Shown: in pieces, positions 38,444-49,989 of the stretch
Layout of the letters: each line of letters opens with the position of its first letter
Position numbering within the stretch: position 1 is the stretch's first letter
From: DATARR01 sp036376245
GTDB taxonomy: Bacteria; Acidobacteriota; Thermoanaerobaculia; Multivoradales; UBA5704
Assembly: GCA_036376245.1 (NCBI GenBank)
Contig: DASVAS010000040.1
Location: forward strand, 62,001-126,000
Length of the DNA: 64,000 bases
Direction: 5' to 3'
Notes under the pieces: generated by a model
What the model was told of the DNA's origin: nothing
Database searches by the model: none
What the model saw: the letters and a program-made list of their open reading frames with translations, nothing else
Made by a program: the position numbers and the translations under genes

Positions 38444-40203
38444 CGCTTCTTCTCCTCCCCGATCCACCACTCCACGTGCTTCTCCAGCACCGTCATCGGC
38501 ATGGCGCCGCTGCCGAGGACGGCTTCGTGGAAACGGCGGACGTCGAACTTCGCTCCCAACTCCCGCTCGGCCTTGCGGCGCAGCTCCCAGAACTTGTTGG
38601 ACCCCATCTTGTAGGCCAGGGCCTGCCCCGGGATGTCCGCCGAGTAGCGCAGGGTCTCGGTTTCGATCTGGGTCGCGGACTCGAAGGTGTTCGCCGCCAT
38701 GAAGTCCATGGCCTGGTGGCGCGACCAGCCGAGCGCGTTCATGCCGGTGTCCACCACCAGCCGCGACGAGAGGAACAGGTCGTGGGCGATCCAGCCGGCG
38801 AGGTCGTAAGGATCGGTGTAGCCCTCCATCTGCTCGGCGAGACCTGAGGAGTACATGGCCCAGCCCTCGACGAAGGCGGTGGCGGAGGGGACGCGGCGGA
38901 ACTCCGGCAGGCTTTCGTTCTCCGCCTGGAGCGCGATCTGGAAGTGATGGCCGGGCAGCAGCTCGTGGTAGATCAGCGCCGCCGCGCCGAGCATGGACCG
39001 CTCGCCGAGCCTGGAGCCGTTGAACATGTAGTCTCCGCGCGGACGGACGGACGTCGGCGGGCGGTAATACCCGTAGGTCACCGCCCCCTCAAGCTCGGGC
39101 TCCAGGCGCTCCACACCATAAGGGGCTTTCGGGGTGCGGAGGAAGAACTCGCCGATCCGGGGCTCGATCCGGCGCACGGGAGCCATCAGCCGTTCCGCGA
39201 CCTCCTCCGGAGTCTTGACGAAGAAGCGGGGATCGGACTTCAGGAACTCCCGGAATTTGGCGAGGCCGCCCTCGAACTTAACCGCCTGCCGGACTTCGTC
39301 CAGGCGCCGGTTGAGCCGGGCCACTTCCTGAAGACCCTGCTGGTGCACCTGTTCCGGTTGCACGTCCATCGTGGTGTAGAGCCGGACCAGATAGCGGTAG
39401 GCGGCGTTCCCCCCGGGGTACTGTCCCATCCCGACCTTGTCCGGCGCCGCCTCTCGGTAGTCCTTCGAGTCCGGGACGGCCGCGAGCGCCTCCAAGGCGG
39501 GGTTCACCTTGCCCTGGACCCGTTTCAGGACCTCGGCCTGGAACGCGGCGGCCTTCTTGGGATCGATCTTCGCCAAGCGCTCGGAGGAGACGGCGAAGAA
39601 GCTTTCCTCCGGCTTGAGCAGCAAAGACCGGACCATGCCGACGACCGGATCGATCTCGGCCTTGGGCAGCAGGATGCCCTTGGAGCGCTGAGTCTCCAGG
39701 TTCGCCCGGAGCTGGTCGACGGACCGGGCGTACTGCTGGAGAAGGTCGAGATAGCGCGGGAGATCCTTGTCGTCGTCGAAGGTGAACGTGTCGAAGACAT
39801 CCCGTAAAGACCGCAGAGGAGAGCTGTACGGGGTGACCTGGAACATCGCCCAGAAGTGTTCCTCAAAGCCGGTGTAGCCGGCGATCTCCCAGTCGAGGAT
39901 CTCCCGCGAGAGCCATTCCTCATGGGTGAGCCCCTCGGGATCCACCCGCGCCAGCCGCTCGCGAAGGGCCCGCAGGAACGCCGCCTCCTTGCGGCCTCCC
40001 TCGAAGGACAGGTCCGGCAGCTTGACGACGTCCAGCCCCTTCTGGATACGGAGAAACGGGCTGATTTCGAGCTGGTGCTTGCCGTAGTCCTCCAGGATCG
40101 CCGCGAGGGCCTGGGAGCTGTTCGCCGGCTTCTTCGGAGGGGCGGCGCCGGCGCCCAGAAGGAGCACGGCCGCCATGACGGGGAGGAGAGCTGTCTTGGC
40201 CAT
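38440..40203 (-). CDS. exported DUF885 family protein (gluzincin-like peptidase)
   Basis: A 587-residue protein with a signal peptide (MAKTALLPVMAAVLLLGAGAAPP). The metal site is YHELLPGHHFQ, and EGWAMYSSGLAEQM supplies the downstream Glu; both are hallmarks of DUF885, related to M32/M2-type helical metallopeptidases. ADIPGQALAYKMGSNKF near the C-terminus is another family block. Substrate unknown, presumably peptides in the periplasm or outside. Confidence 0.85.
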   Translation of the reverse strand: MAKTALLPVMAAVLLLGAGAAPPKKPANSSQALAAILEDYGKHQLEISPFLRIQKGLDVVKLPDLSFEGGRKEAAFLRALRERLARVDPEGLTHEEWLSREILDWEIAGYTGFEEHFWAMFQVTPYSSPLRSLRDVFDTFTFDDDKDLPRYLDLLQQYARSVDQLRANLETQRSKGILLPKAEIDPVVGMVRSLLLKPEESFFAVSSERLAKIDPKKAAAFQAEVLKRVQGKVNPALEALAAVPDSKDYREAAPDKVGMGQYPGGNAAYRYLVRLYTTMDVQPEQVHQQGLQEVARLNRRLDEVRQAVKFEGGLAKFREFLKSDPRFFVKTPEEVAERLMAPVRRIEPRIGEFFLRTPKAPYGVERLEPELEGAVTYGYYRPPTSVRPRGDYMFNGSRLGERSMLGAAALIYHELLPGHHFQIALQAENESLPEFRRVPSATAFVEGWAMYSSGLAEQMEGYTDPYDLAGWIAHDLFLSSRLVVDTGMNALGWSRHQAMDFMAANTFESATQIETETLRYSADIPGQALAYKMGSNKFWELRRKAERELGAKFDVRRFHEAVLGSGAMPMTVLEKHVEWWIGEEKKR

Positions 40204-40258
40204 TCTTGGTGGCGCAGTCTAGCAGTTCAGGGCGTGGCTTGAGGAAGCGGCTCCCGCG

Positions 40259-40825
40259 TTATTCAAAGACCTCTGTCAGAGGGATCTCCAGGCCGGACAG
40301 GAGAGGCGTCGTCAGGATATCTCCGGCCGTGGCGGACAGCTCGGCGACGAGATCAAGCCGATCCATCTTTCGCCGAAAGACCCGGACGCTCCTCTGGGCG
40401 GAGTTGAATATCCAGTACTCCCGCACCCCGGCGCGGTCATAGAGATCGAGCTTGACGTCTTCGTCCAGGTGGCGGGTGCTCTCGGAGAGCACTTCAATAG
40501 CGAGATCCGGGGCGCCCTCGATGCGCTTGCCGCTGGCGGTAAGGGCACTCTCCTTCTCCCTGGAAATGAAGAAGACGTCCGGCTGAACGATGTCGTACTT
40601 GGAGAGCAGGACATCGGTCGGAGCGACCAGCACCCGGCCCAACCTGTTCCGCTTCGCGAACGGCCGCAGCCACGTCACCAGCTCGGTGACGAGGTCTTGA
40701 TGCGGGAGGAAGGGCGCCGGCGACACGTAGTGCTCTCCATCGATGATCTCGTGGCGCTGACCGTCGTCCGGGATGAGGACGTAATCGTCGTAGGTCAGCT
40801 TGCGGATGCGGTCGTGGAGAGCCAT
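40259..40825 (-). CDS. Uma2 (DUF820) family PD-(D/E)xK nuclease-like protein
   Basis: A 188-residue protein. LTYDDYVLIPDDGQRHEIIDGE at the N-terminus, VQPDVFFI, and APDLAIEVLSESTRHLDEDVKLDLYDRAGVREYWI are the Uma2 blocks; the PD...E-x-L arrangement forms the restriction-endonuclease-like core. Such genes are multiplied in cyanobacteria and other phyla; their role is unknown. The ATG at 40825 is chosen since GAGGA lies 8-9 nt upstream; an ATG at 40840 is the alternative. Confidence 0.85.
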   Translation of the reverse strand: MALHDRIRKLTYDDYVLIPDDGQRHEIIDGEHYVSPAPFLPHQDLVTELVTWLRPFAKRNRLGRVLVAPTDVLLSKYDIVQPDVFFISREKESALTASGKRIEGAPDLAIEVLSESTRHLDEDVKLDLYDRAGVREYWIFNSAQRSVRVFRRKMDRLDLVAELSATAGDILTTPLLSGLEIPLTEVFE

Positions 40826-40922
40826 GGCGTCAGTCCTCATGCATCATGGTACCACTCCGGACGTTCCGTCGTCCGGCATCATTCCACGCAACCGTAGTCT
40901 GTTCCTGGGACAATATCACGGC

Positions 40923-42038
40923 TTACCGCTCGAACTGCGTCCGGGTCGCCTCGCTGTGGCCGGGGCGGTCGAGCTTGAAGATCTCCAGCGGCGAGCCGCC
41001 GTCGAGGATCACTCCGGCGGCGTATTCGCCCAGGGCGGGGCTCAGCTTGAAGCCGTGGCCCGAGCCGCCGCCCAGGAACCAGACGTTGGCGTCCCGGGGA
41101 TGGCGGTCGAAGAGGATGTGGCCGTCGGGGCTGTTCTCGTACTGGCAGACCCGGGTCTCGACCAGCGGCGCGCCGGCCAGCGCGGGGAAGCGGCGGGCCA
41201 CCTCCGCCCGCGCCGCCGCCAGCAGGGCCGGGGTGATCGTCCGCTCGCCCGTCGTGGGATCGATGGGCTCGCCCCGGGTGTCGTCCGCCACCTTGAAGCC
41301 GCGGTTCTCGTTGCCGGGGATGCCGTAGTAGATCCGCTCGCCGAGATCGATCCAGATCGGGCAGCCTCCCTCCTGGAAGCGCGGATCGCCCGGCGGGGCG
41401 CCGAAGAAGAACACCTCCTGGCGGGTGTTGCGGAGGAACCGCTCGCCGATCACGTCCGGGAACAATCCCGCCAGCCAGGGACCGCAGGCGAAGACGTAGA
41501 GATCAGCCTCCAGGGAAGGATCATAGGCCGCCTGCCGGTACTCTCCGCCCTCGGCCTCGAACATCGCCGCCACGGTCTGGCAGGCCCGCCGGGCGAAGAG
41601 CGCGCCGGCCTCCTCCTCGAAGTACACCGTGCGGACGCCGTCGAAATCGATCTGGGGGAAGCGGCGCCGGGCCTCGCCCGGAGACAGCTCATCGATGAGC
41701 AGCCCGGCATCCTCCAGATAGGGGAGCGAATCGCGGACGTAACCGTCGTCCTCGCCGCACATCCAGAGGACCCCCGTCCGCCGGTACAGCCGCTGTCCGG
41801 ACCGCGCCTCGGCCTCCCGCCACAGCTCGAAGGAGCGGGCGACCCATTCCACGTACAGGCGGTCCGGCCCGTAGGCGCCGCGGATGATCCGCGTCTCTCC
41901 GCCGGAGCTGGCGCGGGAGTGCCCGGGACCCCAGGCGTCCAGCAGGGTCACCCGGGCTCCCCGGCGGAGCAGATGCAGGGCAGTCCAGCCGCCGAAGGCG
42001 CCAGCGCCGACCACGGCGATGTGCGGACGGGAGAGCAT
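40923..42038 (-). CDS. FAD-dependent amine oxidase, monomeric sarcosine oxidase-like
   Basis: A 371-residue DAO-family flavoprotein. The N-terminal Rossmann motif is VVGAGAFGGWTALHLLRRGARVTLLD, followed by SRASSGGETRIIRGAY. ETRVCQYENSPDGHILFDRHP contains a Cys at the position that binds FAD covalently in monomeric sarcosine and N-methyltryptophan oxidases, and GGGSGHGFKLSPALGEYAA closes the FAD site. It probably oxidises a secondary amino acid such as sarcosine or an N-methyl/proline-like compound, giving peroxide. It lies next to the DUF559 element 1 on its upstream side. Confidence 0.85.
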   Translation of the reverse strand: MLSRPHIAVVGAGAFGGWTALHLLRRGARVTLLDAWGPGHSRASSGGETRIIRGAYGPDRLYVEWVARSFELWREAEARSGQRLYRRTGVLWMCGEDDGYVRDSLPYLEDAGLLIDELSPGEARRRFPQIDFDGVRTVYFEEEAGALFARRACQTVAAMFEAEGGEYRQAAYDPSLEADLYVFACGPWLAGLFPDVIGERFLRNTRQEVFFFGAPPGDPRFQEGGCPIWIDLGERIYYGIPGNENRGFKVADDTRGEPIDPTTGERTITPALLAAARAEVARRFPALAGAPLVETRVCQYENSPDGHILFDRHPRDANVWFLGGGSGHGFKLSPALGEYAAGVILDGGSPLEIFKLDRPGHSEATRTQFER

Positions 42039-42069
42039 GGCGGGCGTAGGTTATCGCAGCGCGGAGCCG

Positions 42070-42614
42070 CCCTCCCGAAACCCTCACCCCCCGGCCCCCT
42101 CTCCCGCCTTCCACCCCCCTCCCCGGAAGAGAGGGGAATGGATAATGGGAACTGGTTACCTCATGTTACGACCGATTACGTATAAGGCGCGATATCTACG
42201 GCAGGAGTCCACTCCCGCGGAACGGCTCCTCTGGGCACGTCTCAGGAACCGCCAGCTCCTCGGCGTCAAGTTCCAGCGTCAGGTGCCCATCAATCGATAC
42301 GTGGCGGACTTCTGCAGCCGCGATCTGAGGCTGGTGATTGAGTTGGACGGCGAGGTCCACGCCGAAACAAAACAGATCTCCCACGACCACACCCGGGACG
42401 GCTATCTGCGCTCGGTCGGCTACAACGTCCTACGCTTCCCCAATCACCAGGTCCTCCAGGACACCGATTCCGTCCTCGATCAAATCGCCACTGCCATCCG
42501 AACCCTCTACCCCCTGGCTCGGCCTCTAGAAGCCATCCCCGTCTTTCTCCCCCTCTCCCGGGGAGGGGGGCGGAAGGCGGGAGAGGGGGCCGGGGGGTGA
42601 GGGTTTCGGGAGGG
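42070..42614. mobile_element. DUF559 element 1: nuclease gene between long inverted repeats
   Basis: A 545-bp unit. Left repeat 42070-42136 and right repeat 42550-42614 are reverse complements over about 65 bp with only a few differences. Outer ends read CCCTCACCCCCCGGCCCCCT (outermost CCCTCCCGAAA in this copy). Each repeat contains CCCCTCTCCCG and CGGGAGAGGGG-like segments that can fold on themselves. The single gene inside is 42145-42600. No target-site duplication is obvious. Confidence 0.75.
42145..42600 (+). CDS. DUF559 (Vsr-like) endonuclease of element 1
   Basis: A 151-residue protein whose core (TPAERLLWARLRNRQLLGVKF ... VADFCSRDLRLVIELDGEVHAE ... LRSVGYNVLRFPNHQVL) is the DUF559 fold, related to very-short-patch-repair nucleases; ELDG carries the catalytic acids. 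The GAGGGG of the left inverted repeat ends 8 nt before the ATG and probably serves as its ribosome-binding site. The last ~20 residues (PLSRGGGRKAGEGAGG) and the stop codon are encoded in the right repeat. The distance from start to TPAE (22 residues) equals that of the element 2 gene, supporting both starts. Confidence 0.8.
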   Translation: MGTGYLMLRPITYKARYLRQESTPAERLLWARLRNRQLLGVKFQRQVPINRYVADFCSRDLRLVIELDGEVHAETKQISHDHTRDGYLRSVGYNVLRFPNHQVLQDTDSVLDQIATAIRTLYPLARPLEAIPVFLPLSRGGGRKAGEGAGG

Positions 42615-42624
42615 GGCGCGGAAC

Positions 42625-42655
42625 CCCGGTAGCTCTGCTAGAATCAGCTACCGGG
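42625..42655. promoter_or_regulatory. 10-bp hairpin in the pullulanase leader region
   Basis: CCCGGTAGCT (42625-42634) pairs with 42646-42655. The loop contains TAGAAT, a possible -10. It lies about 140 nt upstream of the pullulanase start, in an otherwise gene-free gap 42615-42793. Confidence 0.35.
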
Positions 42656-42750
42656 AACGTCTTTCGTACTTCAAAAGGGCGGGTGAGCGTGTGTGACGAT
42701 CCCTTCTTCCGTGCAGCAACAATCCCACCGATCCCCTCCGGGATGGTTAC

Positions 42751-42786
42751 GGGCCTTGGCCTTCCTCAGGCCGCCGGCCCAGGAGG
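42751..42786 (+). promoter_or_regulatory. hairpin directly abutting the pullulanase ribosome-binding site
   Basis: GGGCC (42751-42755) with GGCCC (42776-42780), and inner GGCCT (42758-42762) with AGGCC (42768-42772), form a stem ending immediately before AGGAGG (42781-42786), which is 7 nt from the ATG at 42794. Such placement could tune translation; no known riboswitch class was recognised. Confidence 0.4.
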
Positions 42787-42793
42787 TTCTTTC

Positions 42794-47011
<4,218 letters not shown>

Positions 47012-47031
47012 GTACTCCTCCCATACGTCGA

Positions 47032-47054
47032 GCCCGCCGCCTTCGGCGGCGGGC
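47032..47054 (+). terminator. GC-rich hairpin after the pullulanase gene
   Basis: GCCCGCCGCC (47032-47041) pairs with 47045-47054 across a TTC loop, 20 nt past the stop codon. No T-run follows, and the right arm touches the start of DUF559 element 2. Possibly a terminator or mRNA 3'-end stabiliser. Confidence 0.4.
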
Positions 47055-47600
47055 CCTCACCCCCCGGCCCCCTCTCCCGACCCCTCCCTCCCACCCACGC
47101 CGGGAGAGGGGGAGAGGTTTGTCTGAAATCCGGGATAAGATGGCCGGGATGCGAGAGCAAGCTCGGGAGATGCGGAAAAATCCTACTCCCGCAGAGGAAG
47201 TCCTGTGGGAGAGGCTCCGGGATCGGAAACTTCATGGGTTGAAGTTCCGTCGTCAATGTCCGATCGGACCGTTCATCGCAGACTTCTGCTGCCAGGATCG
47301 GAGAGTGATCGTGGAACTTGACGGCGAGATCCACGAGACAGCTCAAGGGGTCGCTCGCGATCAGGGCCGTGACGCCTATCTAAGGGGCTTAAACTACGTG
47401 GTCCTGCGCTTTCCAAACCAGCAGGTACTCGAAGACCCGGATTCCGTCGTAGACGAGATCTCCACCTCCATCTGGAAGACTCCCCTGCCCTGGTCAAGGA
47501 TCAAAAGCTAACCCGTTAGGGCTAATTCAGACAAACCTCTCCCCCTCTCCCGGTGTGGGTGGGAGGGAGGGGTCGGGAGAGGGGGCCGGGGGGTGAGGGC
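47053..47600. mobile_element. DUF559 element 2: nuclease gene between 75-bp inverted repeats
   Basis: A 548-bp unit. The left repeat 47053-47127 and right repeat 47526-47600 are reverse complements with a single mismatch. The outer part (CCCTCACCCCCCGGCCCCCT) is shared with element 1, the middle differs, and each arm again contains inner self-complementary CCCCCTCTCCCG/CGGGAGAGGGGG. Arms within an element are more alike than arms of different elements. It sits in the gap between the pullulanase and the DUF4252 lipoprotein. Confidence 0.8.
47119..47511 (+). CDS. DUF559 (Vsr-like) endonuclease of element 2
   Basis: A 130-residue protein: MREQAREMRKNPTPAEEVLWERLRDRKL, FIADFCCQDRRVIVELDGEIHE, LRGLNYVVLRFPNQQVLEDPDSV, a complete DUF559 core. 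The TTG at 47119 lies inside the left inverted repeat, whose GGGGGAG would be the ribosome-binding site; ATGs at 47140 and 47149 are alternatives. The stop TAA at 47509-47511 precedes the right repeat. It is clearly diverged from the element 1 protein outside the core. Confidence 0.8.
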   Translation: MSEIRDKMAGMREQAREMRKNPTPAEEVLWERLRDRKLHGLKFRRQCPIGPFIADFCCQDRRVIVELDGEIHETAQGVARDQGRDAYLRGLNYVVLRFPNQQVLEDPDSVVDEISTSIWKTPLPWSRIKS

Positions 47601-47613
47601 TCGGGCGGGGGGC

Positions 47614-48207
47614 TCAGAGGCTGCCAGTATCAGCCTCAGCCTCAGTCTCTTCTTCACCCTCGCCCTCCTGCACCGTCCGCGCCGCATCCCTGGGCCGGTC
47701 GGCGATGGCCGCCGCCAAGGCTTCGCTGAGGCGGCCGTCGACGCGCACCAGCGTCAGCTCGCTGTCTTCCAGGCTCACCACGAAGAGGTTGCGCAGGGCT
47801 CCCTTGCCGTCGTCGCGGAGGAAGATCCAGGTGCGGGAATCGGCCTCGCGGGTGCGCATCGTCATCGCCCAGCCGTCCTTGGCCAGCCGCTTCTCGAAGC
47901 GGAGGTCCTTGTCGATGGTCGACAGGTCGGGCAGGTCGCTCACCCGGTAGGTGGCGACCTCGAAGCGTTGGACGGAGGTGATCATCTCCTGCTCTTCGAT
48001 CTCGCCGGGGACCATGCGGATGAGCCCGTTAACCAATCCCATGGAGAGGCGGCCGAACGCGATGCGCTCCTCCTGCTCGAAATGAGCTTCCGGGACCCGC
48101 CGCTGGATCTCCCAACGCACCTGGTCCACGGTGGGCGAGCCGGCGCATCCGGCGGCCAGAGAAGCCAGACCCAGCAGACCGAGCAGCGAAACGGCGTTGC
48201 GCTTCAT
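47614..48207 (-). CDS. lipoprotein, DUF4252-like
   Basis: A 197-residue lipoprotein (MKRNAVSLLGLLGLASLAAGC). The domain covering residues 30-170 (ISS-like RWEIQRRVPEAHFEQEERIAFGRLSMGLVNGLIR, then VQRFEVATYRV, WAMTMRTREADSRTWIFLRDD, LFVVSLEDSELTLVRVDG) has the pattern of DUF4252 proteins, which occur in sigma/anti-sigma operons. The tail is Glu-rich. It follows a second member of the same type, 28 nt downstream, so the gene pair likely arose by duplication. Confidence 0.65.
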   Translation of the reverse strand: MKRNAVSLLGLLGLASLAAGCAGSPTVDQVRWEIQRRVPEAHFEQEERIAFGRLSMGLVNGLIRMVPGEIEEQEMITSVQRFEVATYRVSDLPDLSTIDKDLRFEKRLAKDGWAMTMRTREADSRTWIFLRDDGKGALRNLFVVSLEDSELTLVRVDGRLSEALAAAIADRPRDAARTVQEGEGEEETEAEADTGSL

Positions 48208-48235
48208 GACGAGCCTCCTCGAAAAATTCTTCGGA

Positions 48236-48811
48236 TCACTCCGGCTTCTTCTTGCCGTCCCCGGACGGCACCTTGTCCAGGCCCGGCAGATCCATGTCGA
48301 TGTTCAGGCCCCGGCTGATGCGGCCGATGTCGGCGGGATCGAAGCGGCCCGCGATGTTGATCACCACCGCTTCCCCTTCGCCCATGGCGAGCACGGTCAT
48401 CCCCATGACGTTGCCGTCCGTCTCCTTGAGGTAGATGTGGGTCTCCTCGCCCTTTTCGCGGACCCGCACCGTCGACTTCCAGCCCTGTCCCTCCAGCCAG
48501 CGGACGGCGCGGCCGATGCTGGTCTTGGCCAGGGATTCGTTCCCATCCTCGAGCGGCAGCACCTGGACGCGGATCGACCGCAGGCTGCCGAGCAGGGACG
48601 CGAGATCCGGATCCTCCCCCTTCAGAGCCTCGGCGACCATCCGGAGGAGGGCGCCTTCGATGTTGATCTCGACGCTCAGCTTGTCCTCGGGGAAAAGGTT
48701 GAGATCGTCGAGGGGCAGGAGCCCGGTCGCCGGCGGCGGCGCCTTCTGGGCGAACGCGCCGGGCGCCGCCAGGACGAGCAGGAGGATCGAGAGGATCATG
48801 GTCTTGCGCAT
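48236..48811 (-). CDS. exported DUF4252 family protein
   Basis: A 191-residue secreted protein with a signal peptide ending at AFAQK. The body (VEINIEGALLRMVAEALKGEDPDLASLLGSLRSIRVQVLPL, WKSTVRVREKGEETHIYLKE, VINIAGRFDPADIGRISRGLNID) matches DUF4252. Function unknown; the family is commonly encoded beside ECF sigma factor and anti-sigma genes, as here. It starts 12 nt after the anti-sigma gene. Confidence 0.75.
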   Translation of the reverse strand: MRKTMILSILLLVLAAPGAFAQKAPPPATGLLPLDDLNLFPEDKLSVEINIEGALLRMVAEALKGEDPDLASLLGSLRSIRVQVLPLEDGNESLAKTSIGRAVRWLEGQGWKSTVRVREKGEETHIYLKETDGNVMGMTVLAMGEGEAVVINIAGRFDPADIGRISRGLNIDMDLPGLDKVPSGDGKKKPE

Positions 48812-48823
48812 CTTCAGCTCCTT

Positions 48824-49381
48824 CTAGCGCCGCCCGGGGGCGGGCTCCTCCGGGGCCGGGCTGACGCCCAGCGACCGGGCAAGGCCGCGCGCGGTGGGGC
48901 TCACCACGTGCTTCTGGAGGATCTGGTCCCGGAGGTCCAGGCCGGTCCGGCGGCTCACCTTGCCGATCATGGCCAGGGCGTACCGGACTTCGAGCTCGGC
49001 CTGGGCGATCTGCTCCCGCTCCCGCTGGACCTGCTGGACATGGAGGAAGAGGGCGCCGCCGCCCACCGAGAGGACCAGCGCGGCCGCCACAGCGGCGATC
49101 CGCCGGCCCAGAGTCCGTTCCCGCCGGGGGAACGCGACGACCTCGCCCTTGCCCGCCCTGCGGACCTTCTCCAGGACCCCCGGTGGGCAGTCGGGCAGCG
49201 GCAGGGTCCGCAGCTCGCGCTGGATCTTCTCCGCCAGGGCCAGTTCGGCGGCGCAGGCCGGGCATCCCGCCAGATGCTCCTGGAAACGGAGCGACTCCTC
49301 CGCCGGCAGGTCGCCGTCCACATAGGCTTCCAGGACGTCCAGCGACTCTTCGCACAGCATGCGGTCTTCGTGTCGGTTCAT
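48824..49381 (-). CDS. anti-sigma factor with zinc-finger (zf-HC2) domain
   Basis: A 185-residue protein. The N-terminal 45 residues hold the anti-sigma zinc-binding pattern (CEESLDVLEAYVDGDL ... FQEHLAGCPACAAEL; H-x3-C-x2-C). One membrane helix lies at about residues 92-112 (IAAVAAALVLSVGGGALFLHV), and the outside part is short and charged. This is the standard topology for a membrane-bound inhibitor of an ECF sigma factor. Its ATG overlaps the sigma gene's stop (ATGA). Confidence 0.85.
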   Translation of the reverse strand: MNRHEDRMLCEESLDVLEAYVDGDLPAEESLRFQEHLAGCPACAAELALAEKIQRELRTLPLPDCPPGVLEKVRRAGKGEVVAFPRRERTLGRRIAAVAAALVLSVGGGALFLHVQQVQREREQIAQAELEVRYALAMIGKVSRRTGLDLRDQILQKHVVSPTARGLARSLGVSPAPEEPAPGRR

Positions 49382-49896
49382 ACCGGGCTGACCTCCCGCA
49401 ATCGTTCCCGCAGCTTGCGGCGTCCGCGATGCAGATGGACGCGCACGGTGGCTTCCGGGATTCCCAACGCTTCGCCGATCTCCCGGTGCGGGAGCCCTTG
49501 GACCTCCCGCAGGATCACGACGCTCTTGTACGGCTCTCCGAGCTCTCCCAGCGCCTCCAGCAGACGGCGGCGGAAGTCGGTGTCCCGCGCCCTCACCTCC
49601 GGGCTGGGCTCGGAGCTGGCGACCTCGTGGGCGTCCTCCTCGTCCAGACTGGCGCTGATGCCCGCGGCGGCCTCGGAGCGCCGCCGCCGGAGCAGGTCGT
49701 AGCAGGCGTTGCGGGTGACCCGCAACAGCCACGACCCCAGGCGCTCCTCGTCGACGCCCTCCTGGTGCCGCCAGAGGCGGAGGAGGACCTCCTGCGTGAC
49801 GTCCTCCGCCTCCTCCCGGTTGGAGAGGAGGTACCGCGCGAAGGAATAGACCCTGCGCCGGTATCTCTGGGCGGTGTCCTCGAAGGCCGTCAGCAT
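49378..49896 (-). CDS. ECF RNA polymerase sigma factor
   Basis: A 172-residue ECF sigma factor. Region 2 is TAQRYRRRVYSFARYLLSNREEAEDVTQEVLLRLW, and region 4 is YKSVVILREVQGLPHREIGEALGIPEATVRVHLHRGRRKLRERL. The start at 49896 has GGAG about 8 nt upstream; the ATG at 49914 is too close to the predicted transcription start. It controls, by context, the anti-sigma gene and the two DUF4252 genes. Confidence 0.9.
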   Translation of the reverse strand: MLTAFEDTAQRYRRRVYSFARYLLSNREEAEDVTQEVLLRLWRHQEGVDEERLGSWLLRVTRNACYDLLRRRRSEAAAGISASLDEEDAHEVASSEPSPEVRARDTDFRRRLLEALGELGEPYKSVVILREVQGLPHREIGEALGIPEATVRVHLHRGRRKLRERLREVSPV

Positions 49897-49914
49897 GAGC
49901 GCTCCACACATCAT

Positions 49915-49940
49915 GACGGATCAGGGGCGGGAACGTTTCA
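49915..49940 (-). promoter_or_regulatory. ECF-type autoregulatory promoter TGAAAC-N16-CGTC
   Basis: On the minus strand TGAAAC (49940-49935) is separated by exactly 16 nt from CGTC (49918-49915), close to the TGAAAC-N16-CGTA pattern of SigW-type factors. Transcription would begin around 49908, which rules out the first ATG and leaves a 10-15 nt leader before 49896. Suggests autoregulation of the sigma gene. Confidence 0.5.
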
Positions 49941-49989
49941 ATCGGCGTTGGATTCGGATAAACTTCAAGTGATACTTGAGGTGTCGACC

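Noticed and set aside
42615..42793. Riboswitch in the pullulanase leader
   Set aside because: The stems present do not match any riboswitch class I know; kept only as plain hairpins.
47054..47127. Left arm of element 2 as a simple terminator of the pullulanase gene
   Set aside because: No T-run, and the arm is matched by a near-identical inverted copy 400 bp away around a nuclease gene; a separate hairpin at 47032-47054 fits termination better.
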